Shown one piece after another: positions 5,283-10,484 of a DNA stretch of 10,484 nt; the first letter of the stretch is position 1, and every line of letters begins with the position of its first letter. The stretch spans positions 1-10,484 of the forward strand of contig CALIRN010000094.1 in assembly GCA_938042265.1 (NCBI GenBank), read 5' to 3'. The notes under the pieces are model-generated. The model saw nothing but the letters and a program-made list of their open reading frames with translations. It had not been told where the DNA came from and ran no database searches. Position numbers and translations under genes: made by a program. Origin of the DNA: an uncultured Eubacteriaceae bacterium (GTDB taxonomy: Bacteria > Bacillota > Clostridia > Lachnospirales > CAG-274).

Positions 5283-6113
5283 TTATTTTGCATTATGCCT
5301 GAACTGCAGTGGCGTCATGCCTGTTTTGTTTTTAAACTGTGCGGATAGATAATCACCGTGACAGTATCCCGTTTCAAGCGCAATTTCCATGACAGATTTA
5401 TTTGTCTGCAAAAGCAGTCTTTTAACGTGTCCCATACGTACATTGCTTATATATTCAGTAAAGGACGTACCAAGCTGGCTACTAAATAATCTTGAAAAAT
5501 GAGAGCAGGAAAAATGTGCTTTTTCTGCCAGGTGCGCAAGAGTGAGATTTTTGTCATAATTGTTTTCTATGTAATATATTGCATTAAGAACAGGTTCGGT
5601 CAGAGGGGATTTATATCTTGTGACGCCTGCATTCAGCTTATTTTCATATATGGAGGTTAAAAGCCTGTACAGCATTCCGCTGAGTATAAATTCCCTGTAG
5701 GGTGTATTTTTGTTATATTCCTCCAGCATTTCACAAAACATATGCTTTAGTTTAAGCTGCATTTTGGGGGAAAAATGAAACAGCTTCTGCTCAAATAATT
5801 CATTAAATACATCCTTGCCTGCGGATTGTATAAAAGGCTCAATAAATTGGGGCGTAAATTTAATTAAATATCTTTCGTAAGGAGTATCGCTTTCGGATAT
5901 GGTGCGATGATAGGTATAGGGTACTCCAATTGAAATATTGCCTGCGTGATAGCTGTAGCTTTCAAGAGGCGTAATCATTTTTCTGTCACCTGAAACAACA
6001 TAGTTTATATCATAGTGGTTTTCGGCAATCTCCATTGAGGGCATACAAAAATTGTTTGGATAAAGATTTTTTTGTACGGTAATCTGCTGTCCGGCCGGGA
6101 TTGGTATGGGCAT
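5283..6113 (-). CDS. AraC family transcriptional regulator
   Basis: This 276-aa regulator has an N-terminal cupin-like sensor domain (about residues 1-150: HYDINYVVSGDRKM, YHAGNISIGVPYTYHRT) and a C-terminal double helix-turn-helix domain (about 170-276). The first HTH is LTLAHLAEKAHFSCSHFSRLFSSQLG. The second has the family signature VMEIALETGYCHGDYLSAQFKNKTGMTPLQFR. The length and both halves are complete. Such proteins usually bind a sugar or related small molecule and activate a nearby operon. The start at 6113 is chosen because GAAAGGAG lies 9 bp upstream and a promoter (6142-6170, minus) sits just before it. A longer reading from 6170 would begin inside the -35 box. Candidate targets are the divergent secreted MBL-fold protein or the convergent oxidoreductase unit. 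The divergent gene is the more usual target, but no clear operator was identified. Confidence 0.92.
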   Translation of the reverse strand: MPIPIPAGQQITVQKNLYPNNFCMPSMEIAENHYDINYVVSGDRKMITPLESYSYHAGNISIGVPYTYHRTISESDTPYERYLIKFTPQFIEPFIQSAGKDVFNELFEQKLFHFSPKMQLKLKHMFCEMLEEYNKNTPYREFILSGMLYRLLTSIYENKLNAGVTRYKSPLTEPVLNAIYYIENNYDKNLTLAHLAEKAHFSCSHFSRLFSSQLGTSFTEYISNVRMGHVKRLLLQTNKSVMEIALETGYCHGDYLSAQFKNKTGMTPLQFRHNAK

Positions 6114-6141
6114 GGTGTTCAGCTCCTTTCGTCTTTTGTAC

Positions 6142-6170
6142 AGCATAGCATAATATATAAGTTTTTTCAA
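6142..6170 (-). promoter_or_regulatory. Promoter of the AraC-family regulator
   Basis: Read on the minus strand, the -35 box is TTGAAA (6165-6170) and the -10 box is TATGCT (6142-6147), with a 17-bp spacer. The start would fall near 6135, giving a leader of about 22 nt that holds the ribosome binding site. Confidence 0.68.
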
Positions 6171-6199
6171 TTAATTTAATGTATTTTCAGAGGAATACT

Positions 6200-6228
6200 T
6201 TGATTTTGTGATGTAAACTTGATATATA
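6200..6228 (+). promoter_or_regulatory. Promoter of the secreted MBL-fold protein gene
   Basis: The -35 box is TTGATT (6200-6205) and the -10 box is TATATA (6223-6228), with a 17-bp spacer. A small inverted repeat GTATT/AATAC (6181-6185 and 6194-6198) lies immediately upstream of the -35 box. It could be an activator site for the divergent AraC-type regulator, though it is too short to rely on. Confidence 0.6.
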
Positions 6229-6262
6229 GTCAATATTACATAATAAAAACGGAGGTATTTTT

Positions 6263-7366
6263 ATGAAAAGATGGATTTTGGCAGCTTCGGTTTTAGGTAT
6301 TTGTACGGTACTGAACTCCTTTCCGCTTTCGGCAGCGGATAAGGGGAGTAATATAGTGCTTAAAACCGACGGAACGGACAGTAGGTATGCAGTTAAGTGG
6401 AATGGGGAGCATAACAGGCTTTTGGTCAGCTCTGATTTTGTTGAAAAAAGCTTTGGTGCACAGATTGAAGTTAATGGTAACAGTGTTGAAATCAGTAAAA
6501 ACGGTCATATGCTGTGCATTGAAAAGGATAATGAGTTTTATTTAATGGATGGGCTTGGAGGCAGAAAAATGGATTGCCTTGCGGAATTTGAAAACGGCAG
6601 AGTATATCTGCCGCTGCGTTATATGTGCGAGGCGTTTGGAGCTTCCGTTAAATATGATATAAGTGCACAAAATGTAAGTATAAGGACTGACGCCATTGTT
6701 ATGGAAGAGGATATTAAGCCTTATTTTGAAAATGTGCAGGTGTTTGATCAATCCACTGTCAGAATAACGGGAGAAAAGACCATATATGTTGACCCAAGAC
6801 GGGTACTGGGAGAGCCTCATGATGCAGATATTATTTTTATAACTCATACCCATAACGACCATTATGAAATTGATACCATAAGACGTGTTATGAAGCCCTC
6901 AACCGTAATTTATATTACTGAGGATGGTGTTGAACAGGCAAAGGCAGACGGACTTACAAATGTTATCGGAGTTGTGCCGGGTAAGGATTATGATGGGGAG
7001 GGTATAAGTTTTAGTACTGTTGCCGCTTATAATACTGCTGCGGACAGACAAAATCACAGGCAGGAGTTTAATTGGGTAGGTTATGTTATTAACATTAACG
7101 GCTTTACCTATTATTCAGCAGGCGACAGCGATTTTATTGAGGAAATGAAAAACATAACCGTGCCGATAGATGTTGCCTTTTTGCCGATAGACGGAAAGTA
7201 TAATATGGACGCAGGAGAGGCAGCAGCGGCGGCAAATGCAATTAAGCCTAAGGTTGCCGTACCGTATCATTACAATAACTTTGTTGCTGAGGATAAGGCG
7301 GAGGAATTTGTATCATTGCTAAATGACAATATCAGAGGTGCAATCGTTACCTTTAAAATGCAGTAA
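6263..7366 (+). CDS. Exported metallo-beta-lactamase-fold hydrolase with N-terminal stalk-like domain
   Basis: This 367-aa protein has two domains. Residues 1-25 look like a signal peptide (KR, a hydrophobic core, then LSAA), so it is probably exported. Residues about 45-141 resemble the copper amine oxidase N-terminal (stalk) domain common in surface proteins of Clostridia, ending in the typical YLPLRYMCEAFGASVKYD. From about residue 154 follows an MBL fold of the UlaG-like type: the metal motif HTHNDH at 195-200, GWVGYVI-like NWVGYVI at 270-276, AGDSD at 286-290 and PYHYNNF at 334-340, where His336 is a likely further ligand. Metal residues appear complete, so activity is expected; the substrate (phosphoester, lactone or other) is unknown. 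GGAGG (6251-6255) lies 7 bp before the ATG. It has its own promoter, is divergent from the AraC-type gene and ends in a strong terminator. Confidence 0.85.
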   Translation: MKRWILAASVLGICTVLNSFPLSAADKGSNIVLKTDGTDSRYAVKWNGEHNRLLVSSDFVEKSFGAQIEVNGNSVEISKNGHMLCIEKDNEFYLMDGLGGRKMDCLAEFENGRVYLPLRYMCEAFGASVKYDISAQNVSIRTDAIVMEEDIKPYFENVQVFDQSTVRITGEKTIYVDPRRVLGEPHDADIIFITHTHNDHYEIDTIRRVMKPSTVIYITEDGVEQAKADGLTNVIGVVPGKDYDGEGISFSTVAAYNTAADRQNHRQEFNWVGYVININGFTYYSAGDSDFIEEMKNITVPIDVAFLPIDGKYNMDAGEAAAAANAIKPKVAVPYHYNNFVAEDKAEEFVSLLNDNIRGAIVTFKMQ

Positions 7367-7379
7367 GCTGTGAAATATG

Positions 7380-7419
7380 AAACAGACCTGACGGGAGTAA
7401 ACCTGTCGGGTCTGTTTTT
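7380..7419. terminator. Strong, probably bidirectional terminator
   Basis: Bases 7382-7395 pair with 7402-7415 over 14 bp (two G-T wobbles), with loop AGTAAA and a TTTTT tract on the plus strand. Two more A-T pairs extend the base. On the minus strand the hairpin is followed by TTTCATATTTC, so it can also end the convergent BofC-like transcript. Confidence 0.9.
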
Positions 7420-7442
7420 GTCAGTAAGGTATATATATGTGT

Positions 7443-7976
7443 TCAGCTTTCTATGTCCTCCAGACATCTTGCAAGCTCTTCGCTGCCGTCCACGGTTACA
7501 CCCTTTATAATTTCCGCTTTAATTTTAGGATCCAGCCCTTCAATGGGTGTAGCGGTTTTTTCCTTTAAAATGCCGTTTTCAAAAAATACAGCCACATACC
7601 CGTCTTTTTCACCTATGGAATAATGTGCATTGCTTCTGCCCTGTATGTTTTTTTTAACAACAAGGCGGCTTTCCGTAAGCTCACACACCTCATAATCCCT
7701 CAGGGCATTTTTTACTCCCTCTATATTAAGCCCCTGTAAATAACCGGGTGCCATTTCCTCATAAAAAACCTGTTCTCCGTCATCACTGTAGCTGTAAATG
7801 TATTTTACAACTGTCTGTGCGCCTACTGTTTTTTCGGGCTCAGGGACTGGCTGTGCATATACCCTTGGTATTTCCTTTGGTGCTCTGCTATAAATGCCAT
7901 ATCCCAAAAAAAGACCGCATAGAGTTATGGATACACCTGCTGCTGCCACGCCAAGCAGCTTAAAAAAAGCTTTCAT
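7443..7976 (-). CDS. Membrane-anchored protein with BofC-like C-terminal domain
   Basis: This 177-aa protein has an uncleaved N-terminal membrane segment (about residues 7-28: KLLGVAAAGVSITLCGLFLGYG), a proline-rich linker (VPEPEKTV) and an extracytoplasmic domain. The C-terminal half, with KDGYVAVFFENGILKEKTATPI...LDPKIKAEIIKGVTVDGSEELARCLEDIES, resembles the BofC C-terminal domain. It shares that domain's G.V..F..G..KE.T..PI..L......I..G......EEL...LED.ES layout. In Bacillus, BofC inhibits the SpoIVB protease during sporulation. Many clostridial proteins with this domain have no known role, so function is not assigned. GGAG (7987-7990) lies 10 bp upstream of the start and is partly inside a hairpin (7989-8018). 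No strong promoter was found between it and the upstream CDF gene's terminator, so expression may rely on a weak promoter or readthrough. Confidence 0.72.
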   Translation of the reverse strand: MKAFFKLLGVAAAGVSITLCGLFLGYGIYSRAPKEIPRVYAQPVPEPEKTVGAQTVVKYIYSYSDDGEQVFYEEMAPGYLQGLNIEGVKNALRDYEVCELTESRLVVKKNIQGRSNAHYSIGEKDGYVAVFFENGILKEKTATPIEGLDPKIKAEIIKGVTVDGSEELARCLEDIES

Positions 7977-7988
7977 AATTCATCATCT

Positions 7989-8018
7989 CCGTATGGGTAT
8001 TATTTACCTATAATACGG
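7989..8018 (-). promoter_or_regulatory. Leader hairpin overlapping the ribosome binding site of the BofC-like gene
   Basis: CCGTAT (7989-7994) pairs with ATACGG (8013-8018), and GGTA (7996-7999) with TACC (8005-8008). On the minus strand the last stem bases are the first two Gs of the GGAG ribosome binding site (7987-7990). Folding could reduce translation. Confidence 0.5.
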
Positions 8019-8029
8019 ATTTTATACAT

Positions 8030-8055
8030 AAAAAGAGCAGTGATGTACACTGCTC
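8030..8055 (-). terminator. Rho-independent terminator of the CDF transporter gene
   Basis: GAGCAGTG (8035-8042) and CACTGCTC (8048-8055) form a perfect 8-bp stem with a 5-base loop. On the minus strand it is followed by TTTTT (8030-8034). It lies 7 bp after the CDF stop codon. Confidence 0.9.
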
Positions 8056-8062
8056 CTTTGTT

Positions 8063-9229
8063 TTAAATCACTGCCTTATCAACGTGTATAACCGCATAAT
8101 ACTTTTCATCAATTTCCCTAAGCCTTGATACTATATGTTCAATAACCTGACTGTCCGTCATCTTAAAATCAAAGGGTACTACCACATCAAAAATCAGATT
8201 TGTCCGCAGCGGTCCGTCGGTAATTCTGAAATCGTGTATACTGAGCCTTTCATCAAGCCTTGAAATAATATCCTTAACCAGACTTTTAAGATGGTTTGTT
8301 TTTTCGTCATTAACTGCAATAGGATCCATATGTATGCTTATTTCACACTTAAACATGGAGTGGATTTCAGCCTCGGCATTATCAATAACATCATGTGCCT
8401 CCATAACATTCATATCACAGGGTATTTCCGCATGGAGAGAAACAAATACTCTGCCTGGACCGTAATCATGCACATTCATATCGTGAATACCGATAATTGC
8501 CTTATGGGACAAAATCTGATTTTCAATATTTTTTACAAATACAGGGTCGGGAGCCTGCCCCAAAAGAGGCTCAAGGGTGTCCTTTGCGGTATTCCAGCCA
8601 GCCCAAATTACAAATGCGGCTACAAGTACACCTGCATATCCGTCAATATTTAAATCGGCAAAGTGCCCCACCAAAAGTGCCAAAAGCACAACGGTAGTTG
8701 CAACACAGTCATTAAGGCTGTCTGCAGCAGTGGCAAGCATGGCGGAGGCATCAAGTCTTTTCCCCAGTTTTTTGTTAAATAAATTCATCCAAAGCTTAAT
8801 ACCTATGGAAATAACAAGTATTATAACCGAAACCGCGGAAAACTCAATTGTTTCGGGATGAGCAATTTTATCTATAGAGGATTTTAAAAGCTCAAAGCCC
8901 ATTACAATAATGACGGCGGCAATAACAAGCCCCGAAATATATTCATATCTGCCGTGACCGTAGGGGTGCTCACTGTCGGCAGGCTTGCTTGCAAGCTTAA
9001 AGCCCAGCAGTGTCACTATTGATGAGCCGGCATCGGACAGATTATTAAAGGCGTCGGCGGTAATTGAAATAGAGCCTGTTATAACACCTGCAAAAAATTT
9101 AATAATGCACAAAAATATGTTGCAGCATATACCCACACCGCCGCTTAAAAGCCCGTAGCTTTCCCTGACGCGGGGATTAAGAATATCCTCGTTGTTTTTA
9201 ACAAACAGTCTAACCAGCAGCTCTGTCAT
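8063..9229 (-). CDS. Cation diffusion facilitator (CDF) family metal exporter
   Basis: This 388-aa membrane protein of the CDF family exports divalent metal ions (Zn2+, Mn2+, Fe2+ or Co2+) in exchange for protons. The N-terminal membrane domain has six hydrophobic segments. Segment 2 carries ITADAFNNLSDAGSS with N62 and D66 in the usual metal-site spacing, the loop after it has the family hallmark HPYGHGRYEY, and segment 5 has ADSLND. The C-terminal cytoplasmic domain (from about residue 205) has HDMNVHDYGPGRVFVSLHAEIP and H-containing segments typical of the metal-sensing dimer domain. It continues past the usual end with about 80 extra residues, making it longer than the common 300-aa form. 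ATG at 9229 is chosen because AAGGAG (9241-9246) is 11 bp upstream; the in-frame GTG at 9239-9241 overlaps that site. It has its own promoter and terminator. The metal is not determinable. Confidence 0.92.
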   Translation of the reverse strand: MTELLVRLFVKNNEDILNPRVRESYGLLSGGVGICCNIFLCIIKFFAGVITGSISITADAFNNLSDAGSSIVTLLGFKLASKPADSEHPYGHGRYEYISGLVIAAVIIVMGFELLKSSIDKIAHPETIEFSAVSVIILVISIGIKLWMNLFNKKLGKRLDASAMLATAADSLNDCVATTVVLLALLVGHFADLNIDGYAGVLVAAFVIWAGWNTAKDTLEPLLGQAPDPVFVKNIENQILSHKAIIGIHDMNVHDYGPGRVFVSLHAEIPCDMNVMEAHDVIDNAEAEIHSMFKCEISIHMDPIAVNDEKTNHLKSLVKDIISRLDERLSIHDFRITDGPLRTNLIFDVVVPFDFKMTDSQVIEHIVSRLREIDEKYYAVIHVDKAVI

Positions 9230-9264
9230 AAAAAATATCACTCCTTAAAAACATTAACTTTATA

Positions 9265-9293
9265 AGTATATAACAGTCAATCTTTAAAAGCAA
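9265..9293 (-). promoter_or_regulatory. Promoter of the CDF transporter gene
   Basis: On the minus strand the -35 box is TTGCTT (9288-9293) and the -10 box is TATACT (9265-9270), with a 17-bp spacer. The start near 9258 gives a leader of about 29 nt that holds AAGGAG (9241-9246). Confidence 0.62.
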
Positions 9294-9381
9294 GAAAAAA
9301 TAGTTATAACCTTTAATTTTGTGCAATATGTAAAAAGTCATAAAAAAATCATCTTTGCATAGAATTTTTTTAAAAAAACTA

Positions 9382-9410
9382 TTCAAAAAATGTGAAAAAT
9401 GTTGTATACT
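9382..9410 (+). promoter_or_regulatory. Promoter of the nfnAB unit
   Basis: The -35 box is TTCAAA (9382-9387) and the -10 box is TATACT (9405-9410), with a 17-bp spacer. The -10 box lies within a 10-bp-period direct repeat of TGTTGTATA (9400-9408 and 9410-9418), which also offers an alternative -10. The start would be near 9417, about 87 nt ahead of the gene. Confidence 0.58.
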
Positions 9411-9426
9411 GTTGTATATAGGCAAT

Positions 9427-9474
9427 ATTAATAGGAAAAAAAGCAGATTTTTCACAAAAAATTTCCTTATTAAT
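9427..9474 (+). promoter_or_regulatory. AT-rich leader hairpin ahead of nfnA
   Basis: Bases 9427-9438 (ATTAATAGGAAA) pair with 9462-9474 over 12 bp with one bulged T at 9467, and A-runs and T-runs inside can pair further. It lies in the predicted 5' leader, 17 bp before the ribosome binding site. It may stabilise the message or be regulatory. No known riboswitch core is recognised. Confidence 0.4.
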
Positions 9475-9503
9475 TATATTGACATATATGAAGGAGGATT
9501 ATG

Positions 9504-10394
9504 ATGTATAAAATCGTAAAAAAGCAAATGCTGACCGATACCATATATCTTATGGAAATTGAAGCTCCAAGAGTTGCAAAGTCAGCATTGCCCGGACAGT
9601 TTGTAATTGTCAAAACCACGGAAAAGGGTGAGCGTATTCCCCTTACAGTGGCAGACTATGATACTGAAAAGGGTACGGTTACAATTGTTGTGCAGCCTGT
9701 AGGAAAATCCACCCTTGAGCTTATGGGTTATAGTGAAGGTGACTGCATATCTGATTTTGTAGGTCCTTTGGGCAGACCTTCAGACCTTTGTGAAATGAGT
9801 GATGAGGAGCTTAAGGCAAAGAATATTATCTTTGTTGCGGGCGGTGTAGGCGCTGCTCCCGTATATCCGCAGGTTAAGTACCTTCACGAAAAAGGCATCG
9901 GATGCGATGTTATTATCGGTGCAAGGTCGAAGGATTTAATTATATTTGAGGAAGCAATGGGCAAGGTTGCCGCCAACCTCTATGTAGGTACCGATGATGG
10001 ATCCTACGGTTTTAACGGCCGCGTTACCGACCTTCTTTCCGATTTGGTTGAAAATAAGGGCAAAAAGTATAACCACGCTGTTGTTATCGGCCCTATGATT
10101 ATGATGAAGTTTACCGCTATGCTTACCAAAAAGCTTGAAATACCTACCATTGTAAGCGTTAACCCTATTATGGTTGACGGTACGGGTATGTGCGGCGCCT
10201 GTCGTGTTACCGTAGGCGACGAGGTTAAGTTTGCCTGTGTTGACGGACCTGAATTTGACGGTCATCTTATTAACTATGATGAGGCTATGCGCCGTCAGGC
10301 AATGTATAAAACAGAGGAAGGCAGAGCTAAGCTTAAATTTGAAGAAGGCGCTACCCATAAAAACGGTGGCTGCGGCTGCGGAGGTGACAAATAA
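9504..10394 (+). CDS. nfnA: NfnA: FAD/[2Fe-2S] subunit of NADH-dependent ferredoxin:NADP oxidoreductase
   Basis: This 296-aa cytoplasmic flavoprotein belongs to the dihydroorotate dehydrogenase electron-transfer (PyrK-like) family. With NfnB it forms the complex that couples NADH and reduced ferredoxin to NADP+ reduction (electron bifurcation); older names are sulfide dehydrogenase subunit beta or SudB. The FAD-binding RIPLT is at 44-48, the NAD-binding glycine motif GGVGAAPVYPQ at 113-123, and the cluster motif D225-x4-C230-x2-C233-x11-C245 near the C-terminus. Asp in place of the first Cys matches the one-Asp, three-Cys [2Fe-2S] site described for Thermotoga NfnA and separates it from PyrK. 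The tail ends GGCGCGGDK, an unusual Cys-Gly extension. AAGGAGG (9491-9497) is 6 bp before ATG 9504; the ATG at 9501 is only 3 bp away and less likely. It overlaps the next gene by one base. Confidence 0.93.
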   Translation: MYKIVKKQMLTDTIYLMEIEAPRVAKSALPGQFVIVKTTEKGERIPLTVADYDTEKGTVTIVVQPVGKSTLELMGYSEGDCISDFVGPLGRPSDLCEMSDEELKAKNIIFVAGGVGAAPVYPQVKYLHEKGIGCDVIIGARSKDLIIFEEAMGKVAANLYVGTDDGSYGFNGRVTDLLSDLVENKGKKYNHAVVIGPMIMMKFTAMLTKKLEIPTIVSVNPIMVDGTGMCGACRVTVGDEVKFACVDGPEFDGHLINYDEAMRRQAMYKTEEGRAKLKFEEGATHKNGGCGCGGDK

Positions 10395-10484
10395 TGGCTG
10401 ACAGAATGCATAGAGTACCTGTACGTGAGCAGGATCCAAAGGTAAGAGCAACAAATTTTGACGAGGTATGTCTTGGCTACAACG
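10394..10484 (+). CDS. nfnB: NfnB: NADPH-binding subunit (GltA/GltD-like), 5' end only
   Basis: The first 30 codons of a gene running off the window. The start ATG (10394-10396) shares its A with the stop TAA of nfnA, a typical translational-coupling overlap. The visible protein MADRMHRVPVREQDPKVRAT, continuing NFDEVCLGY, matches the conserved N-terminus of clostridial NfnB/GltA proteins, annotated as NADPH-dependent glutamate synthase small subunit, with the characteristic V.EQDPKVRA.NF.EV..GY pattern. NfnB carries the second, bifurcating FAD, two [4Fe-4S] clusters and the NADP(H) site. Those domains lie outside the window, so the assignment rests on this leader sequence and on the nfnA context. 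Confidence 0.88.
   Translation, partial: MADRMHRVPVREQDPKVRATNFDEVCLGYN

Noticed and set aside
6114..6170. Longer start for the AraC-family regulator
   Set aside because: It would start inside the -35 box of the gene's own promoter and ahead of the ribosome binding site.
8291..8861. Overlapping plus-strand open frames opposite the CDF gene
   Set aside because: They mirror a complete CDF coding sequence in other frames and lack initiation signals.
9479..9484. Perfect -35 box TTGACA just before nfnA
   Set aside because: A matching -10 at 17 bp would fall at 9502-9507, over the start codon. Nothing resembling TATAAT is there.
9936..10454. Long open frame on the minus strand opposite nfnA
   Set aside because: It is the shadow of a well-conserved gene, has no ribosome binding site and its translation is unlike any domain I know.
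1..10484. CRISPR array, insertion sequence, integrase or rRNA genes
   Set aside because: I looked for regularly spaced repeats, transposase or recombinase motifs and conserved rRNA segments on both strands and saw none.

Overview
The window looks like chromosomal DNA of a low-GC anaerobic member of the Firmicutes, most likely class Clostridia (a Lachnospirales-like gut bacterium). The basis is AT-rich intergenic DNA, strong AAGGAGG ribosome binding sites, sigma-A promoters with 17-bp spacers, U-tailed terminators, and gene families typical of that group: a cytidylate-kinase-like protein beside a MATE exporter, a BofC-like protein and NfnAB. No rRNA, tRNA, CRISPR array or intact insertion sequence is visible. 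The species cannot be named from sequence alone.

Layout, left to right. (1) 1-2470: a strong promoter whose predicted start falls at the base of a terminator-like hairpin, then a cytidylate-kinase-like gene, then about 145 bp of densely structured DNA, then a MepA-type MATE exporter with a terminator. (2) 2504-3430: an AT-rich insert-like stretch holding a 70-aa XRE-type repressor on the minus strand, four copies of a 16-bp palindrome ACTTAAnnnnTTAAGT in the divergent control region, and a 68-aa protein of unknown function on the plus strand. One palindrome fills the spacer of the rightward promoter and another covers its predicted start. (3) 3344-5196: a promoter and a two-gene unit, a TPR protein with a Cys/His-rich tail followed 4 bp later by a Gfo/Idh/MocA oxidoreductase. 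(4) 5283-6113 (minus): an AraC-family regulator, convergent with the oxidoreductase and divergent from the next gene. (5) 6263-7366: an exported metallo-beta-lactamase-fold protein with an N-terminal stalk-like domain, ended by a strong hairpin. (6) 7443-9229 (minus): a membrane-anchored BofC-like protein and a CDF metal exporter, separated by a terminator. (7) 9382-10484: a promoter and leader hairpin, then NfnA and the first 30 codons of NfnB, which overlap by one base (electron-bifurcating ferredoxin:NADP oxidoreductase).

These are mostly separate small transcription units, not one pathway. The elements most worth following up are RNA or DNA control structures: the leader ahead of the MATE gene (892-1033), where helices compete for one strand and one of them would cover the ribosome binding site; the start-site hairpin at 203-261; and the four-operator repressor switch at 2773-2891 driving an unknown small protein.
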